The notes beneath the pieces were generated by a model, which saw only the letters and a list, made by a program, of their open reading frames with translations, was not told where the DNA came from and ran no database searches. Shown here piece after piece: positions 23,737-36,755 of a stretch of 64,000 bases of DNA. Where the stretch lies: positions 1,798,001 through 1,862,000 of the forward strand of contig JANCIK010000006.1 in assembly GCA_028532985.1 (NCBI GenBank). The letters are read 5' to 3'. The position numbers and the translations under genes were made by a program. The DNA comes from Stropharia rugosoannulata (lineage: Eukaryota; Basidiomycota; Agaricomycetes; Agaricales; Strophariaceae). Position 1 is the stretch's first letter. Every line of letters starts with the position of its first letter.

Positions 23737-25113
23737 TTATCGTGTCATGATAGCTTGGGTCTTGCGGGTTGCGTCGGCCAAAGCAAGCTCAAATGCCTGA
23801 AGGTGCTCAGCGACGATGTGTCTACCGTCCATTCGTTTTGAGGTTGCTCGACTTGGTGTGGTAGTTAGGTTTATATTTTCAGCGTCCTTGCCATCTACTA
23901 TCCCCGCTTCCCATCGCTCAATTTTGAGGCGGCTGCGCTCGGCGCTATCCCATTCCGTCCTCCAGTCACCGAGCTTATTTTTTAGTGCACGGATCTTTCT
24001 TCCCGCTTCTGCCGTCGCTGCACCATTCACCTGAGCTTGTTCGGAAATGGTGGTAAGGGAAGAAACCAGAGATGTCGTGTTATTCCGCAGATCGTGCAAT
24101 TGTCGGACTGCTGCTGATGCAGTAGGTGGGTCATTACCTGTGAGCGATGCCGAGTACGAATCTTTCATGGGGGATGTTGGTGGCTCTGAAAGTTCGTCCT
24201 CGTCTCCCAGACGTCTATGAGCATCTAGCTCCCAGTCGGATATATGGTGTTGTCCAGGGATGATGGGAGTACTGGGTTCTTCCTCGACTACTTCGAGATT
24301 TCTACGCCCAGTGCCTTCTCTACCGATTCTTGACGGCACGTTAGAAAGTTCTTCAACAAACGTGAACTCGTCTAGTTGTCCAAGAATATCACCTCCTCCG
24401 ACTTCGCCTGCAATTTTACGAAATTCTCTTTCGTACTCCAGTAATTCACGCACATGGCCCTCTCTATCCCTTGCTGAAGCATTCATACGCCTAATTATGT
24501 CTGATGCAAGTCTTTCTAGTATTGGCTGAGATGATGGTCCTGATTCTATGTCGAGTATGCGGAGATTATTCAGGAATTTATCAGTCGATTCCAAATCCGC
24601 AGAAAGTACTTCCATTGCATCTTGTTCTACGTTTCTTTGTGGAAGAAGTGCCGGCACAAGGGCTGGACTGTGAAAAGCAGGGTCGTATTCTTGCCCCCGC
24701 AGTACTCCCGCTAGTTCAGGCAGAGAGTCGTCGGCAAGAGAAGTAGCCAGCTCCGATGCAAATGATGATGTATGTAAGTTATCGACGAGACCGTGGCCAT
24801 TCAGCTGAGAATGTTGAGGATCAAGAGTTTCTACGCCCGCGTCTTCGTCAAACTCGATGCCGAATTCTTCTGCAAGCAGTTTGGATCCAGCGCTAGGCTC
24901 TGGCATCAGTGCCACAGCAAGTTCATGCGCGAGTGAGTGGTGTCTCCCGTTCAAAGCATCATCGTCAAGGGTGTGGGGCCGAAGCGACGCGGTCGACCGA
25001 CGTTTCTGCAGAGACTGTTGAGAGGTTGATTTGCGAGATGAAGAAGAGGCCATAAGATGTGGGTTCGAAGAAGTGGGGAGGTATAGCTTGTCAGAAGAGT
25101 TAAAATGTGACAT
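23737..25113 (-). CDS. Unrecognised single-exon coiled-coil protein
   Basis: A continuous 458-aa frame on the minus strand in a region otherwise rich in introns. I do not recognise the family. The first 45 residues are Ser/Lys/Arg-rich and look disordered. A short conserved-looking helix-forming block follows (HELAVALMPEPSAGSKLLAE, then EFGIEFDEDAG). The middle has a predicted coiled coil (ILERLASDIIRRMNASARD and VRELLEYEREFRKIAGEV). The C-terminal third has a second coiled coil (RKIRALKNKLGDWRTEWDSA, ERSRLKIERWEAG) and the final helix AEHLQAFELALADATRKTQA. No zinc finger, catalytic motif, signal peptide or membrane segment is visible. It is convergent with MMS19 and divergent from the helicase gene. 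A structural or cytoskeletal role would be a guess. Confidence 0.75.
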   Translation of the reverse strand: MSHFNSSDKLYLPTSSNPHLMASSSSRKSTSQQSLQKRRSTASLRPHTLDDDALNGRHHSLAHELAVALMPEPSAGSKLLAEEFGIEFDEDAGVETLDPQHSQLNGHGLVDNLHTSSFASELATSLADDSLPELAGVLRGQEYDPAFHSPALVPALLPQRNVEQDAMEVLSADLESTDKFLNNLRILDIESGPSSQPILERLASDIIRRMNASARDREGHVRELLEYEREFRKIAGEVGGGDILGQLDEFTFVEELSNVPSRIGREGTGRRNLEVVEEEPSTPIIPGQHHISDWELDAHRRLGDEDELSEPPTSPMKDSYSASLTGNDPPTASAAVRQLHDLRNNTTSLVSSLTTISEQAQVNGAATAEAGRKIRALKNKLGDWRTEWDSAERSRLKIERWEAGIVDGKDAENINLTTTPSRATSKRMDGRHIVAEHLQAFELALADATRKTQAIMTR

Positions 25114-25494
25114 CAGAGATGTACGGAAAGAAGGTAGATTTCAGGGCAATTTCAGGTACTGTATAGGTTACCTGGCTTGACGCGTCCTGAGTACAAATTA
25201 CATTACATAAGCAAGGCGGCACTGATCGTTCGCCATTTCGCAAGTGGTCTTTCACGATCATAGGCGAATCCAAGGAGATCGGTCCCCCGTTGGATTTTCG
25301 TTGATCATCCAAGGCTCTGCTGCATCTGTTATTGAAGTGAATCATATTCAAGGTGAGTCAAATCATCATTCGGCGGCGCCACCATTGCGCTAGTACAGTG
25401 GTATCGTTGCCACTGCCCCATTCAGCGCTGGGCATCTGTCATCAAGCGTAGATTGCTTTTCTGATATTCCTATAGATTATTGGCTATATTCATC
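25114..25494. promoter_or_regulatory. Divergent intergenic region, coiled-coil gene / SF1 helicase
   Basis: About 380 bp between two genes transcribed apart; it should hold both promoters. No other feature was recognised. Confidence 0.4.
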
Positions 25495-28368
25495 ATGTCT
25501 TCACCACCAAAGCTGCTCATAAATCTTGTACAAACCATGTTAGATGGGAAAGAACCTCTCCTGCACAGCGCTTGCACCACTTTTGCTGTCAAAGACTCGG
25601 AGTTGGAGATGAGTGATGTCTTTACGGTGTTCGACCATCCTAAGCCTCTAGGACTGTCTCCTGGTTATCTTGCGAGTGGACAACTGGTTTCTTTGGCTAT
25701 ATCCGATGGCAAGAATTGCCGCATCATTGAATTTGAAGACCTGGACGCGAAGAACATGGGTAAACGCGGCCCGAAGAGTGCTACAAAGCCTCAACTATCT
25801 CATGCACGTATTCAAGGACGCAAACTTCTCCAAGATCGCATCCTTTGTCGTGACACAGGTGATTTGTTTGCGTTCGACATGGCACCCTTAGCCATGGCTC
25901 TGTATGCATCTGTCGACCTGCGTGTAATGAGAGCAGTTGATATTCAATCAGCTTTTCCTGATGCGGCGAACAGAAAGCCACTTACTATAATTAAAGATAC
26001 CTTCAACGAAACCTCAGACGCGGTCAAAAAGATATCTGAGGGAAACATTGAACGCTACTTTTTGCGCGCCGTCATCGATCCGGAAGATAATGCAAAGAAC
26101 CGGATGATTGACCTCGGGATGCGTGCCTGGATCTCACAATTCTTGGTCGTCTTCGAGAATGGAGAAATCGTCTTTGAGAAAGTAAGGAGAATAGATACCC
26201 GGAACATGCCATCCCAAGTATGTCCACCTCTTCGTCTAATATCCAGCAACACACTAAAGTCAAAATTGACATCGTTCGCTATGCACAGCAACTTGAGATG
26301 ATAGCAAAGGTTTCTAATGATTCGCATCGACTCGACAGTAGCAAACCGTATCAATCCACTCACCGCGTCAAGCAAGGTATCAATCCAGAAACCGGCGAAC
26401 TTCGCCTCGATTCTCAAGACTATAACAGCAAACTACGCACAGATAAGGTAAATCATTACTGCCCTTCTGCCCGACGTCGTGGAGCTGTGCTCAAACCTGA
26501 GATTGAATTTTCCAGAAAATATCTGTCCGGGTTACCAACTCACACGGGCAATTTACAGTCAATGGCGACGTTGCCGCAGTTTCAGGAAGAGCTGGCTATC
26601 TTGATGTCAATGAACGAAGACTCGCGGATAAAACTGTGACTCTTGTTACGACGACTGGTCGTGATAATCCCACTACTGCTGAAGCCGAACGAGCGGCAAC
26701 TATCCTTCGCATCCTTCAGGGATCGGACTCGATTTTAGATGATCAAAATCCATGGGTCAGAAACATATGGTTCCCATCTGCCTTCGAGTCTAACCTTGTC
26801 TGGCCATCTGAATGGATTGCTCCCGCCTCACCTATTTCACCCAAGGGACCATCTCCTCAGTGGAACCCAGTTGTTGTTGCCCATCTTAATGCATCGCAAC
26901 AGACTGCCATTAACTCTATGCTGGATGACAGGAGCCCAAATTACCGCATTACTATAATTCAGGGCCCACCTGGAACCGGAAAAACATCTGTTATTGCATC
27001 GTTTGTCCACATGCATACTCATGTTTACCACAAAACTGGTGTTTGGCTTGTTGCTCAATCCAATGTAGCCGTGAAAAATATTGCTGAGAAGCTGATCCGG
27101 ACTGGGTTTACCAATTGGAAGCTACTAGTTTCAAAAGATTTCCACTTTGACTGGTATGTCCAATATTTTACTGTTCAACTGGGTATAGAGAAATCACTTA
27201 TTTGGCATAGGCATGAACATCTATATACAGAGGTTAAAGCATATATAGTCCGGTCTGATAACTTTCTAAAAACAGCTAAAAGTGCCAAACTGAATAACAT
27301 ATCTGTTATTCTATGCACTTTGAGCATGCTTTCTAATTTCCACATTTCCAAGTTTACTCAGTTTGTCCCATTTACTACCTTGGTTGTGGATGAAGCTAGC
27401 CAGATTGAGATAGGAAACTATATACCTGTTTTTGATAAATTCAAAAATACACTTCGGAAAGTTTGCTTCATTGGAGATGACAAACAATGTAGGTTTTTGC
27501 TATATTATAGTTATATTGGCACTGAACATTATACTAATATTCAGTGCCTCCTCATGGTCAAGAGACTCTTCAGGATCTTCAAAGTATCTTTGAGCTTACT
27601 CATCTCCGCAAAAATATTTTATTCCTTGACACTCAGTGTAAGTTTATTATTATTTCTATATGTGTATTCTCTGAATTGTACCAGACCGAATGCCTCCACA
27701 AATTGGAAGAATCATTTCTAAGGCAATATACAATGATCAGCTAAAGTCTAATCCATTGCATCCCATTACTGATAAAGTAACTGCATGTTACTTTATTGAT
27801 GTTGCTTTGGGAAAAGAGCAGCCACTTCACAATGGCTCCTTCAAGGTAAGTTAAATTTAGTCTGTATATACCTCAAGATAATAAATTAGCCACATAGAAT
27901 ATTCTGGAGTGTCAGGCAGTTATTCAATTAGCCAAAATACTTCAAGAATTGGAGAGGAACTTCAAAATAATCACTCCTTATGCAGGTCAAACTACATTCA
28001 TTGAAGAAACACTCAGAGAAAATGGGCTTAATGCAGACAACAAGTGCTTCAATGTGGACTCTTTTCAAGGTTACTTTTATTTTTTAAACATCAAACTTGC
28101 TCTTATATTTTTATTACCAATAGGAAATGAAGAAGACTACATTATTATCTCAGTTGTTAGATCTCGTGGCATTGGTTTCCTCACTAATGATCGGCGTACC
28201 AATGTTTTGCTTTCACGCTGCAAAAAAGGCATGTTTATTATCTCTAGTCGTCAGTTTTTGAAGGGTCTTGCAAAAGATACCTTAGTTGGTCAATTTCTCC
28301 AAGAATTGGAGCCAGCTTCTTGGCTGACTTCTGAGGATATTGAAACTGGGAACTTTTACACCAAATAA
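25495..28368 (+). CDS. SF1 helicase of the Upf1-like AAA_11/AAA_12 type
   Basis: Eight exons (25495-26217, 26289-26447, 26516-27153, 27211-27488, 27545-27637, 27685-27845, 27898-28069, 28124-28368) join to an exact open frame of 822 aa, so apparent frame breaks are introns. Motifs are intact: Q-like region NASQQTAINSML, Walker A IIQGPPGTGKTSV, motif Ia VWLVAQSNVAVKNIAEKLI, Walker B VVDEASQIEIGNY, motif III FIGDDKQLPPHGQE, motif IV ITPYAGQTTFIEETL, motif V NVDSFQGNEEDYIIISVVRS, and motif VI NVLLSRCKKGMFIIS. The N-terminal half has no motif I recognise. Such helicases form large families in mushroom genomes, and this copy need not be a single-copy housekeeping gene. Codons become clearly AT-rich after about 27100 compared with the first exon. 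Substrate (RNA or DNA) cannot be told from sequence. Confidence 0.9.
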
Positions 28369-28986
28369 TTGAGTAGTTCATTCTTTTATTTCTTTTTTGT
28401 TTGTAATCTCCTTGAATTTGTCTTTGGATTGTTAACCTTTGTAAAATATTACAGATTCCATAAAGTTTTGTTCATTCAACAATTGTTTCTATGTTTTGTA
28501 TTATATTTTCTTTAGGAGTCTGTAGTCTTTTAGAGAGCCTAACACTCCTGAGTATTAGAATCTTTGAAGTTGAGGCAGTAAAATACAGAAAATTTGCAGA
28601 AATATATTGCTCTTGTTTTTATTTTTGAAAAACAATTCACCAACAATTTACTTAAAATTTAAATAAATAATGTAAAGCAGTAAGATGAGAGAATTGTAAC
28701 AACAAAGTTGAAGGCATTAAAGTGATTCAGTAAAGTCATTTTATTACTTGAACCTGAGTTGCAACTTGCTGATTTTTTGGATGTTTCCGAACTTTCTTGA
28801 TCAATTCTTGATGCATTATTTTGACGCGGGCGGACTTTGAATTGCCGACCAGTCGAAGAATGTCTGTCACTCGTACTACTGACATATCTCATCCAATAAC
28901 AACGACAACGGTGCCACATTACGCGCTTTGCATCGACTTTTCAATCAGTCTCTCCACCAAGTACTTTCAATAGACTGGAAGTCACC
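28369..28986. other. AT-rich intergenic stretch after the helicase
   Basis: About 620 bp of strongly AT-rich sequence, holding the helicase 3' end and presumably the PRP40 promoter. I see no gene, terminal repeat or RNA gene. The 86-codon minus-strand frame at 28659-28919 lacks coding character. Confidence 0.5.
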
Positions 28987-31900
28987 ATGAATGTTTGGGT
29001 AAATGGAGCCCCTCTCAAATGCCATTTTGGACGATCGAGGAACTGATATTCTTTTCCATCAACAGACTGAACATCGTAATCCAGAAGGTCGAACGTACTG
29101 GTTCAACACGGGGACGCAACAAAGTGTTTGGGAAAAGCCCGATGGTCCGTTTCAGTAATTTTATCTGTCAGTCTTGCTCATTCTTTTCCACAGATTTGAA
29201 AACGCCTTTCGAGGTATGTCCACTCGCTGCTGCCGATGTTCGATTTATCGTCAAATCTAATGTTACATAACGTATACTTATAGCGTGCTCTGAATCAGAC
29301 AAAATGGAAAGAGTACTTCTCAGGCGGCCGGAAATATTATTACAACGTATGCTCCATTGCCAAGAAGTTGGACTCTATATACTAATGAAATATTGCGCAG
29401 ACAGAGACAAAGGAATCAAAATGGGATATGCCCGATGAACTCCTCTTAGTGCTTGAGAAGGTGGAAAAAGAGAAACAAGAATCTGCTTCATCGTGAGCGC
29501 ATATCTATCATCACAAGCACGTTGCTTTGAGCTCATCTGTGTCATAGTGCTACTCAGCGAGCGATAACTGCAGCGCCGGGATTTACTCCTCTGAAAGGAG
29601 CGACACAAGGTGGAACAAATCCCATGGGAGGTGCTGATTTGTCCTCATCCTCGTCCGCTTCCCAGCCCAGCCTGCAAAATGGTGCCAATCTCGCCATTGG
29701 CGCACATACGGGTGCCCATCCCTTTCCAGCCAGCTCCGTTGCGCCCGCCCGCGCCAATCTACCTGATGATCCTGTCATTCCGCACAATGGCTTCGTGACT
29801 ATCGAGGAAGGAGAGAAGGCTTTTGTGCATTTATTGAGGAAAGCCGGAGTGGATGCAAATTGGACTTGGGACCAGACGATGCGTGCCATTATCACTGATC
29901 CCTTGTATAAAGCTCTGAATACGCTTGCTGAAAAGAAGGCCTGTTGGGAAAAGGTGCGCTGGCTTCCTCTAACTAACAGATGTGACAAATCTGATAGATT
30001 TCAGTATACCAATGGGCTGAGGGTCAAGGAGCAGGAGGAAAGGGAAGCTAGATTATCAAAGCTACGCCCTGCTGTCAGAAACATGCTCAAGGGCAATCCT
30101 AATGTGTTTCACTATACCACTTTCCCCACTGCGGACAAGCTTTTTTCACAGCATCCCATTTGGCAACAGGCTAAAATCGAGTCTGAGCGTAGGCTTATTT
30201 TCGAAGAATACGTCAACGAACTCAGAGAACGTGAAGTCGTACGTCAGGAAACCTCATGGGTATATGTCTTTCTTACATAACATTACAGAATGAAACACGC
30301 GCAGCAAGGGCCAGAAGCGTTGCCAAAGTCGTTGCTCTCTTCAAGGAACTCAATGTCAATGTAGTGACTAAATGGAGGGTTGCCCGTGATCTCCTTCTCG
30401 ATTCCGAAGAATGGCGCTCGGACGAAGAGCTGCGTAAGTTGCCCACATTAGATATTTTGTTGGCCTTTGAGGATTACAGTCGCGTTCGAGAGCGGGAATA
30501 CGAAGAGCAGATGCGTCGCGCACAGGTTGAGAAGACGAGGAAGGAGAGGAAGGCTCGGGAGGCGTTCAAAGTCCTTCTCCATGAATTGGTGGAGTTCGGA
30601 GCGATCAAGGCACGCACGAAGTGGAAGGAAGTGTACCCTCTTTTTCGTGACGACGCACGCTACCTTGATATGTTAGGCAACCCAGGCTCGAATCCTCTTG
30701 AGCTTTTCTGGGATGTCGTTGACTCGCTTGACCAGAAACTTGACGCCAAGGTCAACGTTGTTGAAGATGCCATCAGGAGATACAACCATCGGCTTGAAGA
30801 CAAAGCTAAGGATAGCGGTGAAAATGCGATGGAAGTCGAATACACTCCCTTTGTGGTTACTCCTGATACAACATGGGATGGCTTTGCGAAGGTGTTCAAT
30901 GTTGAAGCGGATTCATCGTTAAAAGCACTCTCCGATGAAGAGCTTCGACTTGTGTTCAAGACTGTGAGTTATCAGTGTTTGGTAAACTTGCCTTTTATGT
31001 TCAAAACGATCTCTTATTAGCTTCATGACAATGCATTGAGGAAACAAGCGGACGAAAAGCGACGCCATGAACGAAGGCAGCGTCATTTACAAGACGATTT
31101 ACGTTATGCGATCAGAAAATTGCCTGAACCACTGGATATTAACTTGCGTTACGAAGATGTAAGTAGTGTGTTCATGTTTCAATCAATGTACACTAACTCT
31201 ACGTCAGGCTGTTCCCCTTATTGAACACCTTGCGGAGTATATAGCTTTAGAAGACGAAGAAGGGAGACGCGCAGCCTTCAACAAGTATGTCAAGCGGCAG
31301 AAGGTGGGTGTAATGACATGCACTATGAAAAGCTTTCTTACAGAACTACAGGAACGGATGCGTGATACGGGTTCTGACGATGGTGGATCTACAACAAGCA
31401 GGAGACGCAAAGAACCAGCCCGGGACCGAGATGACGACCGCGAGCGGGGAGACAGGGAGAAGGACCGCGATCGTGAACGCGACCGTGACAAACGCGATCG
31501 GGATAGTCATCGTGACCGAGACCGGGAACGTGACCGGGGCAAGGATTATGGACGCAGTTCGCGACACCACCACCGTTATGACGACTACGATGAGCACCGA
31601 CACTCGCGTGACTATAAGGACAGTGACAGAGACAAGGACAGGGAATTCCGTTCGAAGTACCACCGTGATGACGACAAAAAGAAGGACAAAGACGGAACGA
31701 AAGAAAGGGCGTCGCGCGGTGAGCGCGGTTCTAGTCCCCGTGAATGGGATGATACACCCAGAGGATCGCAGAGGGCCCGGAGCACTTCAATTTACAAGGA
31801 GGAAGTGCGAGAGAAGCGTACACCTGATGATCTGGGTCCCAATGACCGTGCTGAAAAGGTAGGATTAGTGTTCTTGCCACGATTTATGACACTGACATTA

Positions 31901-31997
31901 TTTACAGCGCGCTAGGTATGATGAACCAGAACCCATGATTGTTGACAGAAGGGATACATCTGTTCGGGCCGAGAGTCCGGAGGAGGGGGAAATATAG
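28987..31997 (+). CDS. PRP40: PRP40, U1 snRNP WW/FF-domain splicing factor
   Basis: Prp40 bridges the 5' splice site and branch point by binding SF1/BBP and U5 components. The first coding exon is 12 nt (28987-28998, MNVW), followed by 29066-29144, a 20-nt exon (29194-29213) and 29284-29346. Splicing gives WW1 ([16 protein letters not shown] to VWEKPDD) and WW2 ([16 protein letters not shown] to KWDMPDE). A Pro/Ala/Ser linker leads into serial FF domains, for example [40 protein letters not shown] and [20 protein letters not shown]. The C-terminus is an alternating-charge Arg/Asp/Glu tail ending SPEEGEI. Yeast Prp40 lacks such a tail, whereas metazoan PRPF40 proteins have charged C-termini. 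Its end lies 51 bp from the opposing L21 gene. Confidence 0.95.
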
Positions 31998-32048
31998 AGC
32001 CCTAATATAAAGTACCATGGCACACAAAAAAGCTAGTATACAAAAATG

Positions 32049-32521
32049 CTATGATGACGATTGCTCGAGGGGTATTTCAATGTCGCCTATTCTGACCCGC
32101 GTGTACGGTTGCTTGTGCTGAATGGTTTTCCTGTAACCCTTTCTCCTTTTCTTCTTAAAGATGTACTCCATGTTGCCCTTGGTATGCTCGACCACAGTCG
32201 CCTGAACCTTAACTTTGGAGGGAGGTATGACAGGGTTGCCGCGCAGGGTGTATTCGCGGGAGCCGAGTTCGTGTATCTCATCGAGGACAAGGACGTCACC
32301 TACTTTCACGTCACGTAGGTGGGGAACGGTGAGGACGTCACGCGGGGTGAGGATGTATTTTCTGCCTGCAAAGGAAGCTACGACATATTGGGAAGGCTGC
32401 GAGCGGATGAGGTTGAGGGCCGCAGACGCTGAGCTGGGCGCGACTGAGGCAGGATGAGGACGTGGCAGCTGCGAAAAGTAAATAACGTACCGCGCCGGAC
32501 GAAGTTGGCAAGGGCAGCCAT
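32049..32521 (-). CDS. MRPL21: Mitochondrial large-subunit ribosomal protein bL21m
   Basis: Bacterial-type L21 of the mitochondrial ribosome. A short first exon (MAALANFVRR) is joined by an intron of about 47 bp to VAPSSASAALNLIRSQPS. The L21 core reads YVVASFAGRKYILTPRDVLT, VGDVLVLDEIHELGSREYTL, VIPPSKVKVQATVVEHTKG and IFKKKRRKGYRKTIQHKQPY, then TRVRIGDIEI. The first 20 or so residues are Arg/Ala/Ser-rich without acids until LNLIRS and could act as a presequence. The product is about 140 aa, usual for the family. The gene is head to head with ATP1, another nuclear gene for mitochondria, with only 137 bp between the start codons. Confidence 0.93.
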
Positions 32522-32658
32522 GTTGGGTAAGTGGTGGACTCTGGGGCAATGTGTGGAAAATGCGTGTTCAAGCTCCGCCTGAATGTTCCGACTAGCGCCG
32601 ACCTTAGCGTTGTTGACCGAAAACTTCCCCCTTACCCATTTCTTCCACCTCCTCCTTC
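32522..32658. promoter_or_regulatory. Compact bidirectional promoter bL21m / ATP1
   Basis: Only 137 bp separate the two start codons, so both core promoters and both 5' UTRs must fit here. The sequence is pyrimidine-rich on the ATP1 strand just before its ATG (CTTCCACCTCCTCCTTC), as is common in highly expressed basidiomycete genes. No TATA box is obvious. Confidence 0.6.
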
Positions 32659-34771
<2,113 letters not shown>

Positions 34772-35094
34772 AAGTAGTGTCGGGTTTTAGAGCTTGATAG
34801 TGTTTGCAGCATTGTCAAGGACCAAAATGCAATTTGACTTATTCCGACTTCTTTAGACACTATGCATACAATTTGTTTTTCGATTATTTGCCATTCATTG
34901 AAGTCAATAATTGAAATGCTATTCACACGCCTTGAATGTGCAGTAAGGGATTTACATTGAAAGGCAATTGTCACGAGGTGAAGGATCTAATCTAATCGCT
35001 CTTATCCGTGTCTCCATTATGATTCCAATTCCATCACCCTTAATTTTTGTTAATGTTTATGTTGTTCCGCCGCCTTCCTTGTTCAACAGTCACC
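34772..35094. other. ATP1 3' region and PRO2 promoter
   Basis: About 320 bp between two genes in the same direction. No open frame, repeat or RNA gene of note; the strand just before the PRO2 start is pyrimidine-rich. Confidence 0.4.
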
Positions 35095-36625
35095 ATGAGT
35101 TCTCAAGATATTGCAAAAGCTGCGAAAGCTTCCTTTGAGTCATCGCAGCTCATTTCGGCTTCAGAGCGAATCATTGCTCTCGAAAGTATCCGCAAACAAC
35201 TCGATATTCAGAAGTCAGAGATCTTGGCTGCTAATGCGGAGGATCTTAAGGTACACATCCATCCACTCGACACCCTGTGCTGGCTTATCAGAATAGGCTG
35301 CCCGAATAGAAGTAGATGCAGGACGAATGTCTGATTCTATGCTGAAACGTCTCGACCTCGGCCTCGGGGACAAATGGGACTCTATGCTGCAAGGCATATC
35401 TGATGTTGCTGCTCTCCCTGATCCGACAGGAAAAGTCACATACGCCACAGAAGTCGATGATTGCCTCGAGCTATATCGAGTTTCCTGCCCGATTGGCGTT
35501 CTCCTCATCATTTTTGAAGCGCGTCCCGAGGTCGTCGTGAACATTGCCGCGCTCGCAATCAAATCCGGTACGCATTCCTTCATTGTTTTCCGCATATGGA
35601 TAACATGCTCAACATGTCTTGTGGGGACACAGGCAACGCTGCGATCCTTAAGGGCGGCAAGGAGTCAAGCGCTACTACAACGCTACTTGCGCGTGCGATC
35701 GCGCAGGCCTTGGCGAAGACGGCATTGCCTGAACAATACATCCAGACGGTGCAGACTCGCACGGAGGTCGCATCGCTGCTCGAATGTGATCAGTACATCG
35801 ACCTTGTTATTCCCCGCGGAAGTAACAGCCTTGTAAAGAGCATACAAAACAGCACTCGCATTCCGGTAATGGGGCATGCGGACGGCGTATGCTCCGTGTA
35901 CCTCGATGAGAAGGTGAACCTTGAGAAGGCGGTGCGCGTTGTACTTGATTCTAAGGTGTGGCTTGGCGCTGGATTCATAGCAGGATATGCTATTTTTTAA
36001 TCATTGAGCCATACAGATCGATTATCCTTCTGCATGCAACGCAGCTGAAAACCTTGTCGTGCATCAATCACTCCTACAAACAGTCTGGCCCGAGGTGGCA
36101 AACGCTCTTCTGGCGGAAAATGTTCGCCTATTATGTGACGAACCATCGCTGAATGCACTAAAGGCTCTATCCCCTGCACCATCTAAATGGACGACACACG
36201 TCGAAGCCTCCAAGTCGGATGACTATTTCACTGAGCATCTTTCGCTCACAATCTCTGTCATCACCGTCCCATCCTTGCTGGCCGCCGTTCAATTCATCAA
36301 CTCTCACTCATCCCATCATACCGATAGCATTGTGACAGAAAACGACGAAGCGTCATCTTTCTTCTGCCGTGCGGTCGATTCGGCTGGGACTTTTGTAAAT
36401 GCAAGCACACGGTTCGCGGATGGCTTCAGGTACGGCTTTGGGACAGAGGTCGGAATCAGCACTGGCAGAATTCACGCACGGGGACCTGTTGGTCTCGAAG
36501 GGCTAGTCAGCTACAAGTATATGATGAAGAGCACTGGATCCAAGGGTCACGTTGTTCACGAATTTGGAAACGGGAAAAAGCAGTATAAACATAAACGCAT
36601 CGACGCCTCCAAGATGCCGTTTTAA
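35095..36625 (+). CDS. PRO2: PRO2, gamma-glutamyl phosphate reductase
   Basis: Second enzyme of proline biosynthesis; it reduces gamma-glutamyl phosphate to glutamate semialdehyde with NADPH. Four exons (35095-35250, 35297-35567, 35633-35955, 36017-36625) give 452 aa, close to yeast Pro2 at 456. Features include the N-terminal helix SERIIALESIRKQLDIQKSE, the family segment YRVSCPIGVLLIIFEARPEV, GNAAILKGGKESSATTTLL and IDLVIPRGSNSLVKSIQNST. The catalytic-cysteine region is KIDYPSACNAAENLVVH, with the conserved Cys in SACN. Further motifs are VNASTRFADGFRYGFGTEVG and the C-terminal GPVGLEGLVSYKYM. It lies downstream of ATP1 in the same direction and converges on the NASP-type gene. Confidence 0.97.
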
Positions 36626-36755
36626 AATGCAACATGTATACTTGTCGACATAATAAATTGCCTAAAGAATGCGAAAAGTGTATTGGAACATGAGATGTAA
36701 AGTACATAGTCTAAGATGCGAGATAGAATTAGATAACAAGATTGGCGTAAGCCCT

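Noticed and set aside
26210..26640. Apparent frameshifts in the SF1 helicase between three overlapping open frames
   Set aside because: Introns 26218-26288 and 26448-26515 with normal GT-AG ends restore one frame, and the total exon length is a multiple of three, so the gene is not broken.
28659..28919. 86-codon minus-strand frame before PRP40
   Set aside because: AT-rich sequence, no recognisable domain, no splice or start context; probably chance.
31346..31663. Open frames antisense to, and in another frame of, the PRP40 charged tail
   Set aside because: Low-complexity Arg/Asp repeats keep several frames open; no independent coding signal.
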